From an uncultured Fibrobacter sp. (GTDB taxonomy: Bacteria > Fibrobacterota > Fibrobacteria > Fibrobacterales > Fibrobacteraceae): a DNA stretch of 41,899 nucleotides. The stretch is from the NCBI GenBank assembly GCA_946413655.1, contig CAMKLO010000027.1, forward strand, positions 1 to 41,899. Reading direction: 5' to 3'. The notes under the pieces were generated by a model. The model made no database searches, was not told where the DNA came from, and was given only the letters and a program-made list of their open reading frames with translations. Made by a program: the position numbers and the translations under genes. Within the stretch, counting starts at the first letter, position 1. Each line of letters starts with the position of its first letter. Positions 24,952-32,427 of the stretch are shown in pieces.

Positions 24952-25113
24952 CCGACCAAGTTGGTCAAACTGCCGATTTGGGATTAGATTCAAAGGTGCC
25001 AGTTAGAGTTGGAGAATTGGTGCTTCTGTTATCGGATGGAGCTTCGACTCGGGCCTCTGCTAATTGCCACGAGCGTTGCCGACCAGAGGATCTAATCCCA
25101 AACGGCCATTTTT
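24952..25113 (+). ncRNA. Candidate structured RNA with its own promoter and terminator-like end
   Basis: A closing stem of 17 pairs joins 24972-24989 (GCCG, one bulged A, TTTGGGATTAGAT) to 25090-25106 (ATCTAATCCCAAACGGC) and is followed by CATTTTTG. Inside, CCTCTG (25054-25059) pairs with CAGAGG (25084-25089), which stacks directly on the closing stem, and CCAGTT (24999-25004) pairs with AATTGG (25015-25020). A small GACC/GGTC hairpin precedes. No protein can be read through it. Length is about 160 nt. It matches none of the features I know for SRP RNA, tmRNA or RNase P; a 6S-like role or a new family remains possible. Confidence 0.5.
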
Positions 25114-25149
25114 GTATTATGAGTTAATAGTTACTGAGGTCGCTTCGCG

Positions 25150-25262
25150 ACAGTTCTAAGTTTGAAGTTACTAGTTACTAGAGATGTTCTTGTTACATCC
25201 ACTAGTAACTAGTAACTATTAACTAGTAACTATTAACTAGTAACTATTAACTAGTAACTAGT
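25150..25262. repeat. ACTAGTAACT element with 14-bp tandem repeats
   Basis: AGTTACTAGTTACTAG (25166-25181) pairs with 25202-25217 as a 16-bp stem with a 20-base loop. From 25207 a 14-bp unit AACTAGTAACTATT is repeated three times perfectly plus a partial fourth, running into the stop codon of the lipoprotein gene. The left flank CAGTTCTAAGTTT is shared with the element near 31432. Confidence 0.85.
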
Positions 25263-26803
25263 TAAAGCAAATCGTCGAGGTTGATTCCGTACATCCTGAC
25301 GTTGTCTATCCAAATGTCGGAACCGTTATAAACGAATATCGTGAAACGGGTAATTTTGTTGCGGGTTACGTTCCATCCGTGGTAGCTCTTTCCATCGGCA
25401 TTCGTAAAGTCTTTTGGTGTGACGGCAACGCGGGCCCATTTTTCGTTCAAACTTCCTTTGTATGTAGTTTTGTAGTTCGTGTCGGATTCGACAATCGTTT
25501 CGAGAATGATTTCGTAGTCGCCATCGCCCTTGAGCCAAACTTCGACGGAATCGAGTCTGCTCAGGTCGTGTGCGTGTTCTGCAATGCGGGTGCCAATGAC
25601 GACATAGCGCCCAAGCTTGTTTGCCTGGTACTGCACGTGGAGAACGTTCTTGCCGAAGGTCGCGCGGTCGGCTTTTTCGATGCCGTTCGTCGGTTTTGAG
25701 TCAAGGTTGTTCTTGACGGTTGCGCTATCGTGCGGCTGGATGTACCAGTCGAATTTGTTGTTCAGCGGTGCCGGGAGTGCGTTGTACTTGGTGCCGCTTT
25801 CGAAGTTCAAAATTTCGACGCTATTGAGGGCGGCCACAAGTGAATCGCTCAGATCCTTCCAAACGTTCACGTCTTTGAGTTTGGCGGCCTTCTTGTCGCC
25901 CCACGTGAGTAGCCACGGCCTCACGGTGTCGGCTGCGCTTTCGACGCGGATGTTAAGCGTTGCGCTATTGAGGGTCGTATCCCAGCCGTCAATTTCGAAC
26001 GGGAGGAGGTTGCCGCTACCGTCGTAGAGGCGGATGTCGCTTCCATCCTTGGCGGCCTTTTTGAAGTCGAAGTTTTCGTCAGTCAGGCGCATCACTAGTA
26101 CGGTCGGGAAACTGAGCGGGCGCATCCAGTCCGAAATGAGCTCGGACGGCATGAAGCGGATGGCGTTCTCCGGAATGACCTTGTTTGGATTCTCGATGAG
26201 GCCGAGGTCAACTGTGTCCTTCGATGTGACGCTTGCGGAGGTTTCGCCGATGGCATTGAGGTCTTCGGAATCCCAAGCGCTTACGGTGAAGTTTCCGCAC
26301 GGTGCCCTGCGGATGATGAACTGCCCGAGGGTATCCGTCTTGACAATTTCGTTTGTACCCTGGACGGCGACCCATGCGTAATCGGCGCTATCCGGCAAAT
26401 CGACAAGTCCCTTTACTGTACCTGCGGTCTTGAGCGCTGCACTGTCAAGCGTATATTCGTGGTTGAGATTGTTCAGCGTGTATTGCAAAACGATGGAGGC
26501 TTCGCCCTTGGTAAAGCTGATTGTGTAGGAACCGTCTTGGTGGTTGCCGATGCGCACCCAGCCGTTTGTATCCGTTTTGCCTTCGTAGGTGTAACGGACT
26601 GAACTTTCTTCTGTGGTGTCTGCCACGTACCATGACGGAAGCACCTGGTAGCGCACGTTGGCTGCAGGCTTCTTGCCGTCGTAAACGCGAATGGCGATGG
26701 CGTTTTCGATTTCCGTCGTATTCCCTGCCGAATCGTTGCCAATACCACACGAGGCGATGAGTCCAAGAGTGACAAAACAAAGGAGTGTGTAAAAGTATTT
26801 CAT
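25262..26803 (-). CDS. Lipoprotein with a DUF2341-like domain and carbohydrate-binding-type end
   Basis: A 513-residue lipoprotein: lipobox LIASC with Cys19. Residues about 35-130 look like a carboxypeptidase-regulatory/SdrD-like beta-sandwich (AIAIRVYDGKKPAANVRY, TYEGKTDTNGWVRIGN), and 130-200 another (GTVKGLVDLPDSADYAWVAV). About 215-330 fits DUF2341 (VLVMRLTDENFDF, DIRLYDGSGNLLPFEID, WLLTWGDKKA). The rest resembles a galactose-binding jelly-roll (SVEVWLKGDGDYEIILET, FTIFVYNGSDIWIDNVRMYG). It likely sits on the cell surface and binds glycans. It starts immediately after the stop of the TIGR02147 gene, with no bases between. Specific ligand unknown. Confidence 0.8.
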   Translation of the reverse strand: MKYFYTLLCFVTLGLIASCGIGNDSAGNTTEIENAIAIRVYDGKKPAANVRYQVLPSWYVADTTEESSVRYTYEGKTDTNGWVRIGNHQDGSYTISFTKGEASIVLQYTLNNLNHEYTLDSAALKTAGTVKGLVDLPDSADYAWVAVQGTNEIVKTDTLGQFIIRRAPCGNFTVSAWDSEDLNAIGETSASVTSKDTVDLGLIENPNKVIPENAIRFMPSELISDWMRPLSFPTVLVMRLTDENFDFKKAAKDGSDIRLYDGSGNLLPFEIDGWDTTLNSATLNIRVESAADTVRPWLLTWGDKKAAKLKDVNVWKDLSDSLVAALNSVEILNFESGTKYNALPAPLNNKFDWYIQPHDSATVKNNLDSKPTNGIEKADRATFGKNVLHVQYQANKLGRYVVIGTRIAEHAHDLSRLDSVEVWLKGDGDYEIILETIVESDTNYKTTYKGSLNEKWARVAVTPKDFTNADGKSYHGWNVTRNKITRFTIFVYNGSDIWIDNVRMYGINLDDLL

Positions 26804-27634
26804 TTATTTATCCTTCTTCTTGTTGAGGGCAACGGGGAACAGGGCTAGATTGAGCTGCATGACTCGATCGGGGACAATGCATTTATCGACTCGTATCTGG
26901 ATTTCCTTGCGGAATTCCTTGAGCATTTTTTTGAGATCGTCGAAGCCCTTGGAATCGACAGCCATGGTAATTGTTGAAATGTCTCTGTTTTCTGGAGGAA
27001 TTTCGCTGAGCGAGCGGATGCCGAATTGCATGACCTTTGAATGGAAACTGCGGATGGCTTGAGCTTTTTCGGCGCCTTGGACCGTGATGTGCGGATCGGA
27101 AAGGCGGACTTTGCTGTTGTTGTTTATCGGTTGGATAAATCCCAGCGATTTTAAAATTTCGATACTCTCTTGCGCCTGTTCTTCGGTGATGGGCGGAATG
27201 ACGCTGTTTGCGATTTCCGGGATGTCCACGTTGCCGTGCTTGACTTCGATAAGTGCACGAACCACGATGGTCCACCAGGCGCTGAGGTACTTGAGCTCGT
27301 TGTCCTTGAGCAGGTGACGCTTGACGTCCCTTAGCTGGAAGGCTTTTTGTAAAATTTCCGCTTTCGTTTTTTCGGACTTGGTGCGCGAGGCGACAATAAG
27401 CAAATCGAAATAAGCGGCCCCGCGTCCATCGAGTCCGAGCATCTTTTTAGCGGCGGGAACTGCATGTACGGGGAGATTGCGTTTTTTCTGAACAATATAA
27501 TACGCATGGCTTGAGTCCAAGCCAAGTGTTTTGCCGAGAGTGCTAAAGGAATACAAGGAGTTGTGTTTTTTGTGCTCCAAGTAGTAATCCTTGATCATAT
27601 CTCGGTAGTCGTCGTAATCAAAGATTTCTGCCAT
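26804..27634 (-). CDS. TIGR02147 family protein (Fibrobacter paralogous regulator)
   Basis: A 276-residue protein starting MAEIFDYDDYRDMIKDYYLEHK. This N-terminus, followed by SFSTLGKTLGLDSSHAYYIVQKKRNLP (an HTH-like segment) and later YFDLLIVASRTKSEKTKAEILQKAF, is the signature of TIGR02147, a large family of Fibrobacter. Members combine a putative DNA-binding N-terminus with a DUF4423-like C-terminus (SLSEIPPENRDISTITMAVD, LKEFRKEIQIRVD). The ATG at 27634 has AAGGAAGG 7 bases upstream, so the TTG at 27640 is rejected. It abuts the lipoprotein gene exactly, so it probably controls or works with it. Target and ligand are unknown. Confidence 0.85.
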   Translation of the reverse strand: MAEIFDYDDYRDMIKDYYLEHKKHNSLYSFSTLGKTLGLDSSHAYYIVQKKRNLPVHAVPAAKKMLGLDGRGAAYFDLLIVASRTKSEKTKAEILQKAFQLRDVKRHLLKDNELKYLSAWWTIVVRALIEVKHGNVDIPEIANSVIPPITEEQAQESIEILKSLGFIQPINNNSKVRLSDPHITVQGAEKAQAIRSFHSKVMQFGIRSLSEIPPENRDISTITMAVDSKGFDDLKKMLKEFRKEIQIRVDKCIVPDRVMQLNLALFPVALNKKKDK

Positions 27635-27732
27635 AACCAAACCTTCCTTAGGAAATATACTTTAAATTAAGGCTGAAAGTGAACGGTGAGTGAATCGTAA
27701 GCAGTGAAATCGGATATAATTACTAGAATTGT

Positions 27733-28767
27733 ATGGGAATCTTTCGTGGAATGAATATGGCTCAGAAAAAAAGTAATTGGATTAGGCGAACGGTTTGCCT
27801 TTTGCCGGTGTATGTTTTGATGCTTGCGGGGTACCTGTATTACGAAAAAAAAGTCGGAGAACGCATTCGATATGAAGACATGATTGCGATGACAAATAAG
27901 TGCATTCGAGTTGGCGACTGGAAGTGTGCCGAGTATTATGTCCGGGAACTTTTAAAGTCGGAACCGAACGATACGAATTTGCAGATGCACATGGCAGGCA
28001 TTCTATTTGAACAGGAACGTTATCAGGAATGTATCAGCTACATTGAATCGTTGAACTTTAAACACAAGGATTTAGATTACCTTGTTGAAAAGTCAAATGC
28101 TTTGGAACAGGAATTAAAAAATCTCGGCGTTGAAAAGTCCATGCATTTCCGCCTGGAATTTGACGGCGGCCCTTCGAAAAAAGACGTGATGGAAGCGCTT
28201 GCCGTTTTGGAAGTTGCCTACGATTCGATTAGTAATTTGTTCGACTTTTTGCCCGAAAATAAAATGTGCTTGGTGCTGTACCAAGATAAGGAATTTCAAG
28301 GGGTGGGGCCACGCCCGGATTGGGTGGGCGCCGTGTTTGACGGAAAGCTGCGTGTGCCAGTGAACATGATGGCGTATCGAGAAATTTATCGCCCCGTGTT
28401 GTTCCATGAATTGACTCATGCGTTTGTTCGTGCGATGACACATGCGCATGTGCCTTGTTGGATGAACGAAGGAATTGCGCAGGTAGTTGATGGCTCGCAT
28501 AATAACAAAGAACGTCCGGCGGGAGCAAAGCCGAGTATTGAATCGCTGAGAAAATCTTTTGTGAAAGAAACGAATACAGAAAAGGCAACGAAACTTTATT
28601 GGTACTCTAGACGAATGGTCGAGGAACTTTTGAAGCGTGATGGTGGCGGTTTGGAGGCTTTCCGCAATTTTGCAAAATGTTTGCAGGATTTAAGTGAACT
28701 CAAGATGGACGGAGCGTTGCAAAAGTATTACGGAATAACTGCTAAAGATTTGTTGGAATCGATTTAA
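27733..28767 (+). CDS. Membrane-anchored TPR protein with gluzincin-type peptidase domain
   Basis: A 344-residue protein with one transmembrane segment near the N-terminus (about residues 18-37, RRTVCLLPVYVLMLAGYLYY), so the rest is probably periplasmic. Residues 45-130 form TPR-like helices (CIRVGDWKCAEYYVRELLKSEPND). The C-terminal half has an HExxH zinc site, FHELTHAF, with His225, Glu226 and His229, and a downstream WMNEGIAQ whose Glu246 is the probable third ligand. This is the peptidase MA (gluzincin) plan. Starts at 27751 or 27757 are alternatives. Its stop overlaps the ATG of the asparaginase gene (TAATG), so the two are coupled. Substrate unknown. Confidence 0.8.
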   Translation: MGIFRGMNMAQKKSNWIRRTVCLLPVYVLMLAGYLYYEKKVGERIRYEDMIAMTNKCIRVGDWKCAEYYVRELLKSEPNDTNLQMHMAGILFEQERYQECISYIESLNFKHKDLDYLVEKSNALEQELKNLGVEKSMHFRLEFDGGPSKKDVMEALAVLEVAYDSISNLFDFLPENKMCLVLYQDKEFQGVGPRPDWVGAVFDGKLRVPVNMMAYREIYRPVLFHELTHAFVRAMTHAHVPCWMNEGIAQVVDGSHNNKERPAGAKPSIESLRKSFVKETNTEKATKLYWYSRRMVEELLKRDGGGLEAFRNFAKCLQDLSELKMDGALQKYYGITAKDLLESI

Positions 28768-30053
28768 TGAGTGTCGTGGTGGATTGTACGATGGATACTG
28801 CAATGAAAAATATTGTAATCTTGGCGACGGGTGGGACCATTGCTGGCGCTGGTGAACAAGGTAAAGATGTCGGGTACAAGTCGGGGGCGCTTGAAGCGCA
28901 GACGTTAATCGATGCAGTGCCGGAGTTGAAAAATGTGGCGAACATTCTTGTGGAACAAGTTTGCAATATCAATTCGGACGATATCACTTCTGAAATTTGG
29001 ATTTCGCTTGCTCGGAGAATTAAGGAATTGGCGTCGGACGGGTTTGGAACATCGCACGAGAATGTCGATGGTTTCGTGATTATGCACGGAACCGATACGA
29101 TGGAAGAGACCGCGTTCTTCTTGAGTTTGACGCTTGATGGTTTTGCTCCGAATGCCGCCGAGAATGTCGCGGAAAACGCCGCCAGAAGTGTCATCCTGAG
29201 CGAAGTCGAAGGAGCCAGGAAAAATGTCACCGGAAATGTTGTTTGTGATGCTTCAGAGAATGCAACGGGAAATGTCGCGAAACCCGTGATTTTGACTGGC
29301 TCGATGCGCCCAGCAACCGCTGCCGAACCCGACGGCCCCGCGAATCTTCTCTTCGCCGTTCAAAGCGCTGTTCGTTTATCGTCTTCGCTTGCGACTTGTC
29401 ATGCCCGCGAAGGCGGGCATCTCCCTTTCGTTGATTCAACGGAATCCAGTGCTAGTCATTCCGGATTGTCATCCCGGCCTCAGTGCCGGGATCACCATTT
29501 ATCGTTTGCGAACAACGTGCCCGTATTTGTTGCATTCGCAGGCAAGCTTATGGACGCCCGCACGGTGCAAAAAGTTCACGCAAACGATTTGGACGCTTTT
29601 GAAGAAATTTCCTCTGAACTGTCATGCCCGCCTCAGAGCGGGCACCACCCTCTCTTAAAAGCGAAAAACTCATTCAACGTCTCGTCTTTGCGCGAATTGC
29701 CGCGCGTCTCCATCCTTTACTTCAACGCTGATGCCGATGCAGAACTGGTGCGCTTTGCAGCGGAACGCTCCGCGGGTCTCGTCATTGCGGGGGCCGGTGC
29801 CGGCGAATTCTCGCAAGCGTGGGTGGCTGCAATTACTGAGATTGTTGCAAAAAAGAATATTCCTGTGGTCATTTCCACGAGAATCAATTGCGGCTCCATT
29901 GTGCCAGAGCAATTGCTTGTGTCGGGAACCATCGCTTCTTACGGCTTGCCGCCTGCTAAAGCCGCCGTATTGTTGCGCTTGGCGTTGACCGTCACGAATG
30001 ATTCTGCCACCATTCAGGATATGTTTTTTTCCCTATCGCATATGTCAACCTGA
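28767..30053 (+). CDS. L-asparaginase enlarged by in-frame repeat insertions
   Basis: A 428-residue protein, about 80-100 longer than usual for the family. Catalytic features are all present: ATGGTIAGAG with Thr24, MHGTDTMEET with Thr109-Asp110, and AKPVILTGSMRPAT with Lys172; VFVAFAGKLMDARTVQKVHANDLDAFEE and VSGTIASYGLPPAKAA are also normal. Extra sequence lies at about 126-170, 207-250 and 281-303. At DNA level these coincide with dispersed palindromic elements. It converts Asn to Asp and ammonia. Cellular location is likely cytoplasmic because no signal peptide is seen. The start may instead be the ATG at 28803 (MKNIVILATGG). It follows the zinc-protease gene with a 1-base overlap. Confidence 0.85.
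   Translation: MSVVVDCTMDTAMKNIVILATGGTIAGAGEQGKDVGYKSGALEAQTLIDAVPELKNVANILVEQVCNINSDDITSEIWISLARRIKELASDGFGTSHENVDGFVIMHGTDTMEETAFFLSLTLDGFAPNAAENVAENAARSVILSEVEGARKNVTGNVVCDASENATGNVAKPVILTGSMRPATAAEPDGPANLLFAVQSAVRLSSSLATCHAREGGHLPFVDSTESSASHSGLSSRPQCRDHHLSFANNVPVFVAFAGKLMDARTVQKVHANDLDAFEEISSELSCPPQSGHHPLLKAKNSFNVSSLRELPRVSILYFNADADAELVRFAAERSAGLVIAGAGAGEFSQAWVAAITEIVAKKNIPVVISTRINCGSIVPEQLLVSGTIASYGLPPAKAAVLLRLALTVTNDSATIQDMFFSLSHMST
29397..29425 (+). repeat. Palindromic TGTCAT element inside asparaginase, copy 1
   Basis: TGTCATGCCCGC-GAAG-GCGGGCATCTCCC. The 8-bp arms are perfect. It is translated as CHAREGGHLP without a stop. Confidence 0.8.
29467..29496 (+). repeat. Palindromic TGTCAT element inside asparaginase, copy 2
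   Basis: TGTCATCCCGGC-CTCAGT-GCCGGGATCACC. Arms are perfect over 8 bp. It is translated as LSSRPQCRDHH, in another reading phase of the element than copy 1. Stem and loop recur in the terminator at 23387. Confidence 0.8.
29620..29649 (+). repeat. Palindromic TGTCAT element inside asparaginase, copy 3
   Basis: TGTCATGCCCGC-CTCAGA-GCGGGCACCACC. Arms are perfect over 7 bp. It is translated as LSCPPQSGHHP, in the same phase as copy 2. Confidence 0.8.
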
Positions 30054-30077
30054 CCATTATCTAGGAAAACTATTGTT

Positions 30078-30515
30078 ATGAAATTTCTTATTCAACGCGT
30101 TACAAAAGCTCAAGTCGATATCGAAGGTGAAACCGTCGGAAAAATTGACGGCAAAGGATTCCTCGTTTTGATTGGAGTAGGCGAGGGCGATACCCGCGAA
30201 ATTGCGGACCGTTTTATCAAGAAAATGCTTGCACTCCGCATCTTTGCCGACGAAAATGGAAAGACAAACCTCTCTATCAAAGATGTCGGCGGTTCGCTAT
30301 TGCTCGTTTCGCAATTTACGCTTTATGCCAATTGCAATAAGGGCAACCGCCCCACATTCAACGGAGCCGGCAACCCGGCGCTTGCAAATGAACTTTACGA
30401 ATACATTATTGCGCAGTGCAAAAAAGAAGTTGCCGTCGTTGAAACGGGAAAATTCGGTGCCGATATGCAAGTGAGCCTCGTGAACGACGGCCCATTTACT
30501 ATAATGTTAGAGTAG
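30078..30515 (+). CDS. dtd: D-aminoacyl-tRNA deacylase
   Basis: A 145-residue protein that hydrolyses D-aminoacyl-tRNA, protecting translation from D-amino acids. It starts [18 protein letters not shown] and carries [32 protein letters not shown], the catalytic [20 protein letters not shown] and [10 protein letters not shown] near the end (the Gly-cisPro motif region). Length and motifs are standard. It lies 24 bases after the asparaginase gene, so it is probably in the same transcript. A TGTCAT element follows it. Confidence 0.96.
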   Translation: MKFLIQRVTKAQVDIEGETVGKIDGKGFLVLIGVGEGDTREIADRFIKKMLALRIFADENGKTNLSIKDVGGSLLLVSQFTLYANCNKGNRPTFNGAGNPALANELYEYIIAQCKKEVAVVETGKFGADMQVSLVNDGPFTIMLE

Positions 30516-30533
30516 CACGGAATTGCTTATTCT

Positions 30534-30563
30534 TGTCATTCCCGGTTTAACCGGGAATCTCCT
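30534..30563 (+). repeat. Palindromic TGTCAT element, intergenic copy
   Basis: TGTCATTCCCGG-TTTAA-CCGGGAATCTCC, between dtd and the next lipoprotein gene. It has the same layout as the copies within asparaginase. Confidence 0.8.
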
Positions 30564-30578
30564 TTACTTGGAGTTTTT

Positions 30579-31418
30579 ATGAAAAAAGATTGTCTATCGT
30601 TCACGGCTTTGTTGTTTGCTTCAACCTTGTTTATCGCATGCGCTGGTTCGCGTGACGCCGCTCCCGAAGGCGATAACGGCATGGCCGATACCCCTTGCAC
30701 AGAATGCGGTACGCAAGGTGAAATTGAATTGAAAATCACGGACGAGAAATTCTATCGCGAATGGAACCCCGAAGCCTTTGGCCGTATTGATTCCAACGCC
30801 GTCGTGGGTGTATTCCCGTCGCTCAAGGTGACTGCAAACCGTCCCGAAGAATGCAAGATGTGCCATAGCTTTAGTGCCGATGCACTCGATTTTGACCTTG
30901 CGCGGGTGGAAGATTCCCTCTTCGCAAAAGCGTTCCCCAAAATGACTCGTGAACTCATGCTTCCGGGAATGCGTGTCCCCGAAGCGGATTCCGCTTATTT
31001 GGATACGTTGTCTTTAAAATTGCTTGCCGAAAAGTTTGTCGAAAATAAACGCCTCGATGACGTGACTCCGTGGAAAGAGCGCGATGGTGTGGAACAGACT
31101 CTCGCTCGCCAACTCCCGTTCGAATTTTCGAATCAGCTGAATGGGATTGCAAGCCGCTATGAACTCCGTTACCTGACCATCCCTCTGCTGCTTGAAGTGA
31201 CGATGGATCCCGACCTCGGTAAAAAAGGGGGCTACACCTGGAAAATCGTATGGAGCATGTGGGATGCCCGCTACGGTGAACTGCTCTGCCTCACTTATTC
31301 TGAATTTACCGCCGCAACGACGACCCGCGTAGCGCCCGAAAAAGAATGGGCCGAACCGTTTGCTTCAAGACTCTGGAAAATGTTCAGCACCGACGTCGCG
31401 CATTTCGAGAATCACTAG
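30579..31418 (+). CDS. Lipoprotein of unknown function
   Basis: A 279-residue lipoprotein: MKKDCLSFTALLFASTLFIAC with lipidated Cys21. A short acidic linker holds four-Cys-like motifs (TPCTECG and CKMCH), possibly a redox or metal-binding pair, then a mixed alpha/beta body (FAKAFPKMTRELMLPGM, YELRYLTIPLLLEVTMDPD, YTWKIVWSMWDARYGELLCLTYSEFTA). No family was recognised. Late strands with WKIVWSMWDARYGELL recall GNA1162/CsgG-like envelope lipoproteins that assess regulation or assembly, but this is weak. Ribosome site TTGGAG precedes the ATG. An ACTAGTAACT element lies directly after it. Confidence 0.7.
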   Translation: MKKDCLSFTALLFASTLFIACAGSRDAAPEGDNGMADTPCTECGTQGEIELKITDEKFYREWNPEAFGRIDSNAVVGVFPSLKVTANRPEECKMCHSFSADALDFDLARVEDSLFAKAFPKMTRELMLPGMRVPEADSAYLDTLSLKLLAEKFVENKRLDDVTPWKERDGVEQTLARQLPFEFSNQLNGIASRYELRYLTIPLLLEVTMDPDLGKKGGYTWKIVWSMWDARYGELLCLTYSEFTAATTTRVAPEKEWAEPFASRLWKMFSTDVAHFENH

Positions 31419-31431
31419 AGCGACTACGTCG

Positions 31432-31525
31432 CAGTTCTGAGTTTTAAGTTACTAGTTACTAGATTGCTTAAATCAAGAAGCATTTTCTCTTAAGTCCACT
31501 AGTAACTAGTAACTAGTAGCTAGTA
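31432..31525. repeat. ACTAGTAACT element, second copy
   Basis: AGTTACTAGTTACTAG (31447-31462) pairs with 31499-31514 over 16 bp with a 36-base loop. The left flank GCAGTTCTGAGTTT matches that of the element at 25150. The right end adds AGTAGCTAGTAACT just upstream of psd. Confidence 0.8.
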
Positions 31526-31547
31526 ACTAATTACTATATTCTCCCTC

Positions 31548-32402
31548 ATGAACACTCCATTTTACGTCTTTATGAAGCTTTTGCCGAAGAATGCCGTGAG
31601 CCGCATCTTTGGTGCGTTTACGCGTTTGCGCATCCCGTTCTTGAGCAAAATTGCCCGTAACGCTTTTGCAAATTATTATAAGCTGGATATGTCCGAAGCC
31701 GAATATCCGCTGAGCCATTACAGGAACATCGGTGAACTTTTTATCCGCAGGCTCAAGCCGGGCATGCGTCCCGTTGCTGATGCCGAAGTCGTGAGCCCTG
31801 TCGATGGAGTGCTTTCGCAGACAGGCACGTTCGATGGCGATAGCCAAACTTTGATTCAGGCGAAGGGCAAAACTTATACGCTCAAGAGCCTTTTGCGTAA
31901 TGATGAATTGGCAGAACGGTTCAAGGGCGGCGCTTTCGCAACGATTTATCTGGCACCGTTCAATTACCACCGCATCCACAGCCCTGTCAGTGGTGACCTT
32001 GTGCTTTCGAGCTATTGCCCGGGAACGCTGTGGCCGGTGAATGTCGGGAGTGTCGAACGCGTGGAAGGCCTTTTCTGCATCAATGAGCGTTTGACGAGCC
32101 AAATCCGCTTGCAGGACGGTTCCGAGATTCTCGTGGTCAAGGTGGGCGCGACGAATGTCGGTCGCATTGGCGTCGTTTATAGCGATTCCATCATAACGAA
32201 TGCGGGCAAGTTGCCGCGTGACAACAAGCGCATGGACTGGATTCCGAATCAGCAGTTCTCGTTTGAAAAGGGCGGTGAACTCGGTCGTTTTGAAATGGGC
32301 AGCACCGTGATTCTCGTGGTCGATAAGAAGATTCGCGAACGTCATCCGGACCTGTTCAAGTCTCGTCTTGGACAGGCGGTAAAGGTGGGCGAGGCGCTTT
32401 AG
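31548..32402 (+). CDS. psd: Phosphatidylserine decarboxylase proenzyme
   Basis: A 284-residue membrane-associated enzyme that makes phosphatidylethanolamine from phosphatidylserine. Signatures are FIRRLKPGMRP, VVSPVDGVLSQTG with the catalytic Asp, YLAPFNYHRIHSPVSG with the His pair, LWPVNVGSV, EILVVKVGATNVGRI and FEMGSTVILV. Self-cleavage between Gly251 and Ser252 (MGST, usually LGST) would yield the pyruvoyl-bearing alpha subunit of 33 residues. The start ATG lacks a clear ribosome site. The GTG-started Fe-S protein gene follows 25 bases later. Confidence 0.95.
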   Translation: MNTPFYVFMKLLPKNAVSRIFGAFTRLRIPFLSKIARNAFANYYKLDMSEAEYPLSHYRNIGELFIRRLKPGMRPVADAEVVSPVDGVLSQTGTFDGDSQTLIQAKGKTYTLKSLLRNDELAERFKGGAFATIYLAPFNYHRIHSPVSGDLVLSSYCPGTLWPVNVGSVERVEGLFCINERLTSQIRLQDGSEILVVKVGATNVGRIGVVYSDSIITNAGKLPRDNKRMDWIPNQQFSFEKGGELGRFEMGSTVILVVDKKIRERHPDLFKSRLGQAVKVGEAL

Positions 32403-32427
32403 TTGCGCTTTGTAAGGGGCTGTCGCG

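Noticed and set aside
24972..25107. tRNA or SRP RNA in the candidate RNA at 24952
   Set aside because: No T-arm consensus, no anticodon arm and no GGAAG/GCAGC loop of SRP RNA are present.
25207..25262. CRISPR-like array
   Set aside because: The 14-bp units are in direct contact with no spacers, so this is a simple tandem repeat. The heptamers at 34376 are rejected for the same reason.
28767..30053. Asparaginase as a pseudogene
   Set aside because: Despite insertions the frame is open to the end and all catalytic motifs are present.
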